A DNA stretch of 64,000 nucleotides from Tritrichomonas musculus. Lineage: Eukaryota; Parabasalia; Tritrichomonadida; Tritrichomonadidae. The notes under the pieces were generated by a model. It was not told where the DNA came from. It ran no database searches and saw only the letters and a program-made list of their open reading frames with translations. Positions 21,728 through 32,337 of this stretch are shown here, in pieces; within the stretch, counting starts at the first letter, position 1; each line of letters begins with the position of its first letter. The stretch covers positions 496,001 through 560,000 of the forward strand of contig JAPFFF010000055.1 in the NCBI GenBank assembly GCA_039105265.1, written 5' to 3'. A program made the translations under genes and the position numbers.

Positions 21728-24700
21728 AATCAACTTGCATATCATATTAAAACAGAAGCAATATTTGCTTTAAAAGCAGTCTTGCCAAATACAGAAGATA
21801 AGATTTTTAAAAGAGAATTTGAAAATAACAAAAATATTTTTCATCCATTCATTCCAAGATTTCATGGAACAATTGAGTCACATCAAATGTTGGTTATTGA
21901 TTTCATTGAAGGATGCTCATTATCAAAAATTGATAAGTTGCATCTTGATATAAATGATAAATATATAATTATTCTTGAAATTATGTTTACTTTAAAAACC
22001 ATTCATACGCATAACTATGTATATCGAGATTTGCATCCAAATAACATTATTATTGATCATCAGAAATCAGCCATACTCATTGATTTTGATCGAATGATCC
22101 AACAACAAGAAAATTATCAAGGAACCGTAAACTTTGTTCATCAATACATTGCACCAGAAATTACTAAAGGTAAACAATTTTCTTTTAAAGCTGACATTTA
22201 TTCGCTTGGTTTCCTAATTTATTATATCATCACTGAAAAGAAACCAAAAATCAGTTATGATGATAATTTCAATTGTCTAAAATATTTACAATTTAATGAA
22301 TTCAAAAAAGAACATTATTTACTTCGAAAAATATGTGAAAGATGCATATCATATGAACCTAAAAAAAGATACAATATTGATGAATTAATTCACACTTTTG
22401 TCTTTGATTTCTTCTTGCCAATTATTTTGGAATCAATTGGAGAAGGTTTCAAATTTCCAATCAAAGCATTTTATTCACTTTTTAAAATAATTGAGCCAAT
22501 GCCATCATCAATGGAGATTCACATTATATTTCATTTACCGATTCATCAAAATGATCCTCTTGTTCTATATTTAATTGGTACATTTCATTATAATGGTGAA
22601 TATGTTCAATTTGACATTAATAAATCTATTCATTATTTAACGTTATCTGCCAACCAAAATAATTCTAAAGCCCAATGTTTTCTTGGATATCTTTATTTTG
22701 AAAATAAATTTGTAAAACAAGATATTAAAAAATCAATTTATTATTTAACACTTTCAGCAAATAATAATGACATGTATGCCCAATTTTTACTTGGAAAAAT
22801 CTATTATGAAGGATTATTTGGACAAATTGATTTAAATAAATCAATTTTTTATTTAACATTATCTGCCAATCAGAATATTCCAGAAGCACAAGCTTTACTT
22901 GGATACATTTATTATTCTTTTAATAATATCAATAAATCAATTCATTATTTAACTTTATTTGCAAATCAAAATAATTCAGCTGCACAATGTATTCTTGGAA
23001 TTTTTTATCTTTTTACTAATAAAGTTCCACAGAATTTTGATAAATAATTTTATTATCTAACATTATCTGCTAATCAAAATAATTCATATGCACAATATTT
23101 TCTTGGTATAATTTATTTTAATGGTGAATTTGTTTCGCGAGATATAAATAAATCAATTTATTATTTAACATTATCTGACAATCAAAATAATTGCAATGCA
23201 ATGTACACACTAGGGAAAATTTACGCAATGGGTGGCATGATCCAAATGGATATTAATAAATCCATTCATTTTATGACATTAGCTGCTAATCAAAATAATT
23301 CAGATGCACAACTTTTTTTGGGATTTTCTTATTTTAAAGGTACATATGTCAAAAAAGATATTAACAAGTCAATTTATTATTTGACATTATCAGCAAATCA
23401 TAATAATATAAAAGCACAATTTTTACTTGGTCAAATTTATTTTTTTAATGATTTGTATTGTATGCAAGATATCGATAAAGCAATTGATTATATGACACTA
23501 GCAGCTAATCAAAATGATTCATATGCTCAATCTTTCCTTGGAAATTTGTATTATGGAGGTTTGTATGTTTCTAGAGATATTAATAAGTCAATTCACTATT
23601 TAACTCTTTCAGCAAAGCAAAATAATCAAATTTCACAATATCTCCTAGGGAAAATATATTATGATGCTGACTATGTTACACGTGATATGAGTAAATCAAT
23701 TCATTATTTGACATTATCATCAAATAGAGGTAATTCAGATGCTCAGTTTTTACTTGGTTTAATATATTATTGTGATAAATTTATTTCACGAGATATAAAT
23801 AAATCTATTCATCAATTAAAACTCTCAGCTGAACAAGGCAATTCGAATGCACAATTAATGCTTGGAATTCTTTATCATGATGCTGAATATGTTGACAGAG
23901 ATATTAACAAATCAATTCAGTATTTAACATTAGCTGCAAATCAAAATGAAGTTGAAGCTCAAAGTATTCTTGGAAATATATATTTCGAAGATTTATATGT
24001 TCCCAAAGACATTAATAAAGCATTTCATTATTTTACACTTTCTGCAAATCAAGGCAATTCACATTCACAATTTGTTCTTGGTGTGCAATATTTGTTTGGA
24101 GTTAATATTCCACAAAACATCAATAAATCAATATATCTTTTGACTCAATCTGCAAATAATAAATATAAAAAATCTTATTTCATCCTTGGTTCAATTTATT
24201 CTTCAAATGTAATAAGTAAGCCAAATTTTGAAAAGGCAATTCATTATTATAAAAAAGGATCATCATTAAATATGAAAAATTGCAAAAATAATTTGGGTGT
24301 TATCTTTGCAAGTGGATTATACAATGGCAAGAATATTCAATATGCCATTGAGTTATTTGAAGAAGCAATTAAACTAAAAAATGATGAATTATCAATGTAT
24401 AACCTTTCATTGATTCTTTTCTATGAGAAAAATTTCATCAATCGTGAAAGATGTATTGAGCTCTTGATTAAATCTACTAGAAACGGATTTTCGCCATCTG
24501 AAGAATTTTTGGCTCTTGTTCTATCAACTCAAATAGAAGGAAATATTACAATTAAAAAAATAGAATCAAAACTCAACAAATTTGATAGCAAAAATCAAGA
24601 GATTGTAAAAAAAATTTTTAATATAATTAAAACCTTTTATATAGAAAAATCAATAGAAAATTCAAATTATCAACTTTATTTTGATCTTTATAAAAATAAT

Positions 24701-24841
24701 TATTTTATGTACAATATTTTTGGATTGCAAGTTCCTCTATCCATTTTTTTAAAATATAAAATCAAAGATGAATTGAATGACGAAAAGAAGAAAAAAACAA
24801 TAACATCGTTATTTTATGAGGGTTTTGGAATTGAAGTATAA
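21728..24841 (+). pseudogene. Protein kinase-Sel1 repeat protein, 5'-truncated, one nonsense codon
   Basis: The frame is open from 21728 (after a TAA) and begins inside a kinase N-lobe (AYHIKTEAIFALKAV, containing the ATP-binding lysine). The glycine-rich loop and start codon are missing. Kinase marks follow: catalytic loop YRDLHPNNIIID, DFD in place of DFG, IAPE. After the kinase come 17 Sel1-like repeats of about 36 residues (DINKSIHYLTLSANQNNSDAQ..LG.IYY.G.YV.R). A TAA at 23045-23047 replaces one codon of a repeat; the same frame then continues to 24841. So the gene lost its 5' end and has one stop. A TTG at 21782 is the first possible non-AUG start but is unlikely to matter. Sel1 repeats act as scaffolds. 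A related gene, cut by transposons, starts at 31546. Confidence 0.85.
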
Positions 24842-25136
24842 TTTATACTGTATAAAAAAGAGTATAATTTTGCTGATGAATAAAATATATTTGTTTTCAG
24901 TTTTTTTGTTAGCAAAATTATATTTAATATTAAAATTAACAAAAAATATATTTTTTGGTGATTTTATATTCATATTATATTTTTGAAAAAAGTAATAAAA
25001 AATATAAATGCATTTATTAATATTTAATATTAATTAAAAATCAAGATATTGATAAAATAAAGGTGCCGTTAATTTAGTTTTACTTCATGACTACCTTTTG
25101 AATATTTTTGTAAAGTTATCAAAAATTTATAAATAA
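24842..25136. other. Intergenic, nothing seen
   Basis: AT-rich spacer after the Sel1 gene. No ORF or repeat recognised. Confidence 0.5.
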
Positions 25137-25383
25137 AAATGAATGACAGTTGGTCCTGCGAAAGATTTGAAAGAAGCGAAAATGTCTTCGGAATTAATCA
25201 ACACTTCATTCAGTGAAATACAATCTTCAAAGGCTGATCTTTCAATTCGTTTCACAGAATCATTATTTTAGTCAATTTTGAAAACCCTTTGAATGTGTAT
25301 TTGACAATTTTTTGTGACAGTCAAACTGTTGCAGAAATCAAGTCTTCCTCCATCCTTCGGTAGTGAGAAGAATTGGTTGATGT
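25137..25383 (-). pseudogene. BspA gene fragment (duplicate of 21016-21290)
   Basis: Direct copy of the 5' part of the decayed BspA gene, read on the minus strand, with at least two short deletions relative to the other copy. Beyond it to about 25700 there are only short frames; one on the minus strand encodes a roughly 30-residue basic peptide without family features. Confidence 0.75.
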
Positions 25384-25713
25384 CATCTGGGAAATAAGAC
25401 TAATCAAAATAAACTTGCGCATTTGAATGCCTTCTTTAGTTTCCTTTTGATTGAAACATGACGAACTTTTTGGAACTTTTTCTCTGAAAATTCATTTTTT
25501 TTCGTTAACATTTTGGTTGTTCTGTGCTCATAATGGAGGTGTTTTTGGAATTTGCCTGGTTTATCATAGCAGATCGTATTATCTGCAACTGTATTAATTC
25601 CTTTTGTGAGCGAATTGAAATAATTTTAATTAAATTATGACAAATTATAAAAACATTTTTATATATTTTGAAAAATATGACATGTTAAATGAAATCGTCA
25701 AAATATAATTAAA

Positions 25714-26098
25714 GTGGCGGGAAAAAGTTGCCAACGGCGGGAAATAGTTGCCAACGATGACCTTTTTAAGGATATATTTTAATGAAAGTTATAATTAATT
25801 ATATTTAAATTATATTAAATATTATTAATATGTAATAAAAAGTAATAATTAAAAAAATATGAAGATATATATATATCTTATATTCAATGCTCAATTGAAA
25901 AAGTTAACATAAAAATTTTAAAAAATTTAACAAAATTTGTTTAAAAAAATGAAACATAAACATTTTTTTATAATTTAAAATGCAACAAATAATGAAACAA
26001 TGATTTCTTTTTTATATAGCATTGTTTAAATGCTGAAAAAATGCTTTTAAGGCCACCGTTGGCAACTTTTTCCTGTCGTCGGCAACTTTTTCAGGCAT
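25714..26098. mobile_element. About 385-bp MITE with doubled motif in each end
   Basis: The left end carries CGGGAAAAAGTTGCCAACG at 25718-25736 and a second copy with one change at 25738-25756. The right end has the same pair inverted (26056-26095), slightly diverged. No ORF. Two direct motif copies in each terminal repeat is the same plan as the element at 26553. The right end is 85 bp before the cullin-like ATG. Confidence 0.65.
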
Positions 26099-26162
26099 CT
26101 ATATAAACTAAAATATTAGCTCTAATTTTGATAAGAGCAAAAATACTAATAAATTCTGACAT

Positions 26163-26169
26163 TCATTAT
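26163..26169 (+). promoter_or_regulatory. Inr before the cullin-like gene
   Basis: TCATTAT matches the Trichomonas initiator consensus TCA(C/T)T(A/T)(C/T) exactly and lies 21 nt before the ATG at 26184, the usual distance. Confidence 0.55.
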
Positions 26170-26183
26170 TTTTTTTCAAAGTT

Positions 26184-26552
26184 ATGAGCCAACAGAGCAC
26201 ATCTGAATCTCTGACTCCTTTGCAATTGACTGAAAGCATCGATTCATTCATAAAGGAAAAGTGTCCAAACATAGATGCTGATGAAATGGAATATACATGC
26301 CACTCTTTTGGAGATTTGTATAAAACTATCAAAGATAAAGTTCTTTTTAACAATTTATATATAGACTCTTTCACCAAAAGGCTCATCTTAATGGGAGAAA
26401 AATGCTTAGAGTATGAAGAAAAAGTAATTGCAGCAATCAGGAAACACAACCCAAATTTCATGTTCGACTTCGATAGATACAAGAACGTATTCAATATTTC
26501 CCAGAAATTGTCCCAGGAATATCAAGATAAGAACCATGGAGAAATACAAATA
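26184..26552 (+). pseudogene. Cullin-like gene, 5' part, interrupted by an element
   Basis: 123 codons from ATG 26184 to the TA where the next element starts. The sequence fits the start of the cullin homology domain: a helical stretch (ESIDSFIKEKCPNIDADEM), then VLFNNLYIDSFTKRLIL in the place of the cullin FxxxYxxxLaKRLL motif, then a helix before the variable region. The long N-terminal cullin repeats that bind substrate adaptors are absent. Either the upstream half was lost or this is a short cullin-like protein; a good Inr just upstream favours a real start here. The 3' part resumes in frame at 28618 once the element and one TA are left out. Cullins scaffold ubiquitin ligases and bind the RING protein through this domain. 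Confidence 0.65.
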
Positions 26553-28617
26553 TAGTTAGTGGAAAAAAGTCTGTTTCTGGACAAAAGTCTGTTTCACTTC
26601 ACATGTCGAAAAAAATAAGTTTTTTAAAACAATATAGAGAGTTTTCACTCTTTGTTTATAATGAATATAAAATATTTATGTATAAATATTTTGTTTAATT
26701 CAAGTAAATACTAATTTCTTTTATATTCATGAAAATTTCTTTATTCAATTTTGATAGGACAAAAAAAATAAAATCGTTAATTTTTCAAAAATTAAATAAG
26801 ATTCAAGATTTATAATATAACATTTATATACTAATACTATTAATCTTCATTATATAAATTGTGTGAGAACTTAATTATTTGATATTGACTCTTTTTTATA
26901 CAATATCAAATATTCTGAAAATTTGAAAATTTTATATTAAAATCATACCTTTTAGGAAATGGCATGTTAATTAACTAATAAACAATTTTATGCTATTCAT
27001 GAATATGCTATTTATTTTGAAGAATATCCTTTATACATTTGGATAAACGCCGTTTTTTTTAAAAAATAAAAATTCAACAAATATAATGATATTTTGTATT
27101 TAAGACACAATATTAAGTATTCTAAATATTTGATTGTGTATGTTTCATTTTATATGTTTAAATGCTTTATTATTTGAAATTTTGGTGAAATTCATTGAAA
27201 TCCATTTTTTTAATAATTTCATATTTCCTTCCAATTCTTATTCATATTTTATTTATTTTATTTATTCAATAAGAATTATATCGTAGATGATTCTCAAATA
27301 ATCTAATAATAATAAAAATTATAGATCGGATTTGAAAATATCATTCTTTTTTATAATATATTTTTAAGATGACCTTTTCTGCAGAGTTATCATAGTCTCC
27401 ACATTTTGTTTATATAATATACTAATACATGTATTTTGGTATAATAATATATAGAAATCACAGTATTTCATGAAAAATTCAGCTGGATAATGATGTTTAT
27501 TTTAAGTTAATAATTTTTTGAATTCAAAAATGTTTTTTTACTATCTTCTGAGCTATTTTAAGCAATATAACTTCACTTTTTATGAACAAGTTTTTCGTTC
27601 ATATTTATACTATATATATATAAAACATAATATAATTCTGCACTAATATTATCAGATATGATTATTTGGAAAAATTGAAATAAAGAATATAGATAAAGTT
27701 TTATTTGGAATATAAAAGATATATAATTATAATATATCCATAAGATAAAAAAATAGCCGAGAAATTTTCTAAAATTCAATTATTTGCATTCAATTTTTTG
27801 TCATTTAAATAAATATTTTTTTCAATATTTCATTAAATAAAATTAGGTACTACTGTTTTGTTTGCTTCAAATTTATTTGGGCATCTTTTCAAAATTAAAA
27901 GTAATATTAGCATGATACCTAATTTGCAGAAATAATATTCATTTGATGATTTAGTTTCATCTTATAATATTGTAACAAGCGAAAGTGATTACATAATAAG
28001 CACCAATGCATTTTTCTATGTTAATTTAATAAACAAGTATGCCATCCAATTCAATTTTTTCCATTTTTCATATCAATGTCTGTATTTATTGATCTTAGAA
28101 GATAATTTTTATATTAAAAATGAATAATTTTTAATTAGATTTTGATAAAAATAAAAATGAATAATTAGTATTTATAAATTTGATTTATCAATTATTTTAC
28201 AGCCATTACTCTTTTTACTTACCATTACTCTTTAATAAATGCTCATTTTTCTTCAATTTTAAAAGATTTTTAGTAAATGTTTCAAAAAGTTTACTTTTGA
28301 ACTTTTTGAGACTGATGCCAAAAGAAATATTTTAAATTATCTTAATAAAAACATAGTAATATGAAGAAAAATTCCCATCAATTAAATATAAATATATATA
28401 TAAATACAAATACTAAAAAAGGAAAACATATGATAGTTTTTATCAATTATTTATATGATTTTATTTTTCCTTTAAAATACTTTTTAATGGTATAAATAAT
28501 GATTGCATTTAATGCATTTTATTATTATAAATTTTCATGGAAAAATTATTATTCTATAATGAAGAAACAGTAGTGAAACAGACTTTTGTCCAGAAATTGA
28601 CTTTTGTCCACTAACTA
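26553..28617. mobile_element. 2.07-kb TA-flanked element inside the cullin-like gene
   Basis: Ends are inverted repeats of about 45 bp with three mismatches, starting TAGTTAGTGGA and containing two direct copies of TGGACAAAAGTCTGTTTC-like sequence. TA lies on each side (26551-26552 and 28618-28619); the TATA context leaves a 2-bp uncertainty in the border. No ORF above about 68 codons and none with transposase features, so it is non-autonomous or decayed. TA duplication fits the IS630/Tc1/mariner group. Leaving out the element and one TA joins the host frame. Confidence 0.75.
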
Positions 28618-29294
28618 TATATCCAATATGTTTCCATTCGAGCTTGGTAAAATACTCCGGAAAAGAAAAATTACCAGAAAAGGTTCAGTTATTGTCAGCA
28701 CCTTGCCAGCCAATCTCTGATTTTTATAATCAAAAAAATGAAAAAGAATCCTTGGAGCTTTTACCTGAACTTTCATTAGTTGACCTCAATTTGTCTTTTG
28801 CTGATAATAAAAATTATACCATTACGACTGATTTCTTATGCGCATCAGTAATTATGTCAATATATGAAAAGCCACTCAATTTTGACGAGATAAAAAGCCT
28901 TTTAAACAATAGAGTAGATGAAGCTACTGAAATTGTTAATAAACTCACTGAATGCAATTTGATTACTAATCAATCATCAGATAACACTTATTCCATTAAC
29001 AGTGACTTCCAAAGTGATGATGAAAAAATCATCATTTCATGCAATTACGAAAAGAAAAAAATTGAATCATCTACTGACTTTGAAAAAGAAGATGCAATTA
29101 TGTCGTCAATCGTCCGTATTCTCAAAAGAAAATCCAAAATAGATGTTGATTTGCTTAGAGATGAAGTTTATAATTCTCTTTCAACATTTTTTGAATGTAA
29201 TAATTCTATGCTTTCTAGATGTCTAATGAAAGTTAGCAGCTTTTGGAAAGATGAAAAAGTCGATGGAAAAAGATTTATTATCTATGATTATTAA
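28618..29294 (+). pseudogene. Cullin-like gene, 3' part
   Basis: The frame continues from the TA to a stop at 29292-29294, 225 codons including the stop. It starts with a cullin-type beta region (PELSLVDLNLSF), then a winged helix (ASVIMSIYEKPLNFDEIKSLLNNR.DEATEIVNKLTECNLI), then the C-terminal cullin Nedd8-type winged helix (DAIMSSIVRILKRKSKIDVDLLRDEV, ending FIIYDY). The lysine of the usual neddylation motif IVRI.K..K appears to be kept. Total coding length of both parts is about 347 residues. No downstream ATG gives a sensible separate protein, so the gene is probably silent or truncated unless the element is lost. Confidence 0.7.
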
Positions 29295-29788
29295 ACAAAA
29301 AAACTTTAAATATTTTAAAAAATACAAATAATTGATAGTTTTTGGAGAAGTTTTTATTCAACAACGAACATATAAAAACTTTATTAAAATTCAATTTATA
29401 CATTTTATCATTTGATATTTTTTTTTCTTTAATTTCCCTAAAAAAACAAGTTATTAAAGTGCTAGCAAAAAAGATAATCCACCTCTTATAAAAAGTTTAA
29501 CTTTTTGAAAACATTTCAATGAAAACTCGTTGCTAAGTGGATTATCGTTGTTGAAGCCACTTTATTTAAATAATTATTAATGTATGCATCTTGTTTGATC
29601 AATATGAGAAAAAGCATTCAATTACAATTGAAAATAAGCATGAGTATATTTTATTGTTATTAAAAATGTTATTAATTATATAAATTTACAACTCAGAAAT
29701 TTTGTCTTTGAAAATTTTGTTCCAACTTTTTGAATAAAAATTTTCCATTTAGTAAAATATGACATAAATTCAATTTTTCGAAAAGCAA
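29295..29788. other. Intergenic, no gene seen
   Basis: AT-rich spacer between the cullin-like gene and the UBL-UBA gene. Nothing recognised. Confidence 0.6.
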
Positions 29789-30805
29789 ATGCAAGTTAAA
29801 TTAATGAATCTTGAAGGGAAACATTTTGATTTAACATTTAATGAAGATGTTACGGTTCAATCAATATGTCAAAAATTGCTCAAAGAGTATAATTATAATA
29901 CAAATGATTGCTATTTTTTTAGAAATAATAAAATATTTAATGAAAGAATCAAAAAAGAAAGTTTTACAACGCAGTGTTTAGATACTCTAATCATCATTTT
30001 TAATTCGAATTTATATCCAGATAAATCATTTCCAAAAGTCGATAATGCATTTAATCTTAATTTTTCACGTTATTCTGAAAACTATATAAAATCAAATATT
30101 AATATTTCAAAGAAATTAGATTCAGATCAGTCAAATACATTACATCATTTATATAATTTAGGTATACTACCACCAGAAATAGAATCAACTATTAGGGATA
30201 ATAATAATTTATCAAATGATGATAATTCTTTTCAATCTGAATCTGATGATGAAGATAGAGAAGTTAATGATATTAATAATCAACAAGATTCTGGACATCA
30301 ATCAAATATAGACACAAGTATATTTAGAGAAATATATATTCCTAGTTTCGTTGAAGATATACAAATCGATCCACCCTCATCAAGAGAAATTAGAGATCTC
30401 CGATTATCTAGAATAGAATTCATGAATGCTCTAAGAAATCATGTCAGACCAACCAACCATTCAACTTATTTTGTTCCTGAACCTACAGCACAGATAACTT
30501 TATTATATAATGGTTATGATCTAGATAATGACCAACCACTGCCACCGCCGCCACAACCGGCAAACCAGAATCATGTTCCTGCTCGTATATTTACTGCCCA
30601 GCACGGACCATCAAGAACTGGCCAAAGCGACTTAGATCAGCAAATTATTGAGAGTTTAAATATGAACATTGAATTGAGTGAAAACGACCATCAAATCATA
30701 TCGAGATTGTGCCAGTCCGGATATGACAGAGCAATGGTCATCCAAGCGTATGAAGCTTGTGATAGGAATGAAGATCAAACAATGAGCCTCCTTCTTGCAT
30801 TATAG
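29789..30805 (+). CDS. UBL-UBA protein, Rad23-like shuttle factor
   Basis: 338 codons from ATG at 29789. Residues 1-72 form a ubiquitin-like domain (MQVKLMNLEGKHFDLTF, VQSICQKLLKEY, LDTLIIIF). The middle is acidic, Asn/Ser-rich and disordered, with a proline run (PLPPPPQP). The last ~45 residues are a UBA domain of Rad23 UBA2 type (DHQIISRLCQSGYDRAMVIQAYEACDRNED). Rad23-family proteins carry ubiquitinated cargo to the proteasome through UBL and bind ubiquitin through UBA. The usual inner UBA1 and XPC-binding domain are not visible, so Rad23 orthology is unproven and a Dsk2-like or other UBL-UBA factor remains possible. It follows another ubiquitin-pathway gene, the split cullin-like gene. Confidence 0.75.
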   Translation: MQVKLMNLEGKHFDLTFNEDVTVQSICQKLLKEYNYNTNDCYFFRNNKIFNERIKKESFTTQCLDTLIIIFNSNLYPDKSFPKVDNAFNLNFSRYSENYIKSNINISKKLDSDQSNTLHHLYNLGILPPEIESTIRDNNNLSNDDNSFQSESDDEDREVNDINNQQDSGHQSNIDTSIFREIYIPSFVEDIQIDPPSSREIRDLRLSRIEFMNALRNHVRPTNHSTYFVPEPTAQITLLYNGYDLDNDQPLPPPPQPANQNHVPARIFTAQHGPSRTGQSDLDQQIIESLNMNIELSENDHQIISRLCQSGYDRAMVIQAYEACDRNEDQTMSLLLAL

Positions 30806-31545
30806 TTCGTGAAATCGTATAAGTATTGAGGAAGCCAGATCATAAAAATGAATTTTTTTTTAATAAAGAAAATTTTATATATTTATATACACGTAGTCAT
30901 TTTCACTTATGCATTTATGATTATTTGACTCTTGTTGAACTTTTTAAAAGTGCTCAATGTTGTCAGAAATTACAATTTCACCATCTGTAACTGATACTGG
31001 TCATCAGTTTCAATGAATTTTTAAGATAAAAAAAATGTTTTAAATTGCTGAAAGGACTTGATAATGAGAACTTTTGCGAATCATTAAAATCAAGAATTTT
31101 TCGTTTTAAGGAAATTTATTAGATTGTGAAAAGAATGATGACTTTAAGAAACTATCTGTAGAAGTGAATTTTAATATTTCGGTAAAACGATTAAATTTTG
31201 TAAATATGTGAAAAAACATTAGAACTTTAAATTTTTTAACCAGATCAGTTATATCTAAACAGTCAAGAAGAATCCATATAAAACTATTGTATTTGAAGTG
31301 AAAATTGGTCTTTTCTTCAAGTGAGTCTTCTATACCTAGTATTTTCTATCAAATAAATATCTTTATTAATGAAATAATTAATTATAGAAGTATAATTAAA
31401 ATGAGAAATATTTAATATAATTATAATAACTTTTAAAATCATCAATTTGCATCATAATATCTTTTTTTATCAAGATATTTATTAACAAACAAAATTTTTA
31501 AAAATAATTGAAAATATGATCGTTAAAATATTATTTTAAATCAAA
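30806..31545. other. Intergenic, no gene seen
   Basis: AT-rich, with no ORF of family character, no inverted repeat element and no RNA gene recognised. Confidence 0.55.
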
Positions 31546-32337
31546 ATGTCGAATCCTTCCCAAGCCATAATCAAGCTTCAAGATTTTTTCAAGTTTATCA
31601 ATCTTTTAAAGAACGAACTTTTAAAAGATGATTCATCTCTTTTTGAAGATATTAAATTTAACAAAAATTATTCAAAGTTTCACTATATATATAATTAATA
31701 ATGATCTTGATCAAATAAAATCAAATGTCAAATCAAATATAATCATCAATGGTCAAATCGAGCTATTAGATCTAAATCAAGAAAAAAATATTATTTATTC
31801 AATTCTTGTTTTTGAAAAAGCACTCATGCTTAATGGTGAGGACGATCTTAACCAATTTATATCAAATAATTTGGATATTCCAATTCTTTCATTACAAGTT
31901 ACCACTAAAGATTCATCTTTTGCAGAAGAAAACGAAGCCTTAAATCGTAAATTCTGTATTAAAACAGCAACAAAAACTTTTAAAAAAAATTGGTCAACCA
32001 TTTTTCGGTGTATTACTGGTTATTTGATTAAAAAAAGTTATGAAAATGCAAAAATAAATCGAATTTTAAATCAAAAGCAGGATTTTGACATAATAGCAAT
32101 AGAGAGAAAAGATTTTGTTATTTTGAGAAGATTGGGAAATAGTTATTGTTCTCAAGTTGATTTAATTTATCATTTAGAAAAAGGTGAATTGATGGCATTG
32201 AAATATCCAAATATTAATAATATTGAACAACCGAAATTATTTGAGCGAGAAAAAAAGAATTATTCGGAAATAAACCATTGCCTTTTGCCTAAATTCTATG
32301 GCACATCTGAAAAGGAAAAATATTTAGTAGTGGAATA
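31546..32337 (+). pseudogene. Kinase-Sel1 gene no. 2, 5' part (frameshifted, interrupted)
   Basis: ATG at 31546 begins MSNPSQAIIKLQDFFKFI. About 50 codons later, in a TATATATA run near 31685-31697, the frame ends at TAA while the adjacent frame goes on (NNDLDQIKSNVKSNIIINGQ), so a 1-nt slip has happened. The second frame runs through a helical N-terminal region to a kinase N-lobe: ILRRLGNSYCSQVDLI (glycine-rich loop), ELMALKYPN (ATP-binding Lys), LFEREKKNYSEINH (helix C Glu) and KYLVVEY (hinge). It stops at the TA where a 1.94-kb element begins. The kinase gene at 21728 lost exactly this N-terminal part, so the two copies complement each other for comparison. Confidence 0.75.

Noticed and set aside
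23045-23047. TAA as a sense codon (alternative genetic code)
   Set aside because: All other long genes end at TAA, TAG or TGA as usual and the flanking copies are decayed; a nonsense mutation is simpler.
27573-27779. 68-codon ORF in the 26553 element as a transposase remnant
   Set aside because: Low-complexity Tyr/Ile/Phe composition from AT-rich DNA and no DDE or helix-turn-helix pattern.
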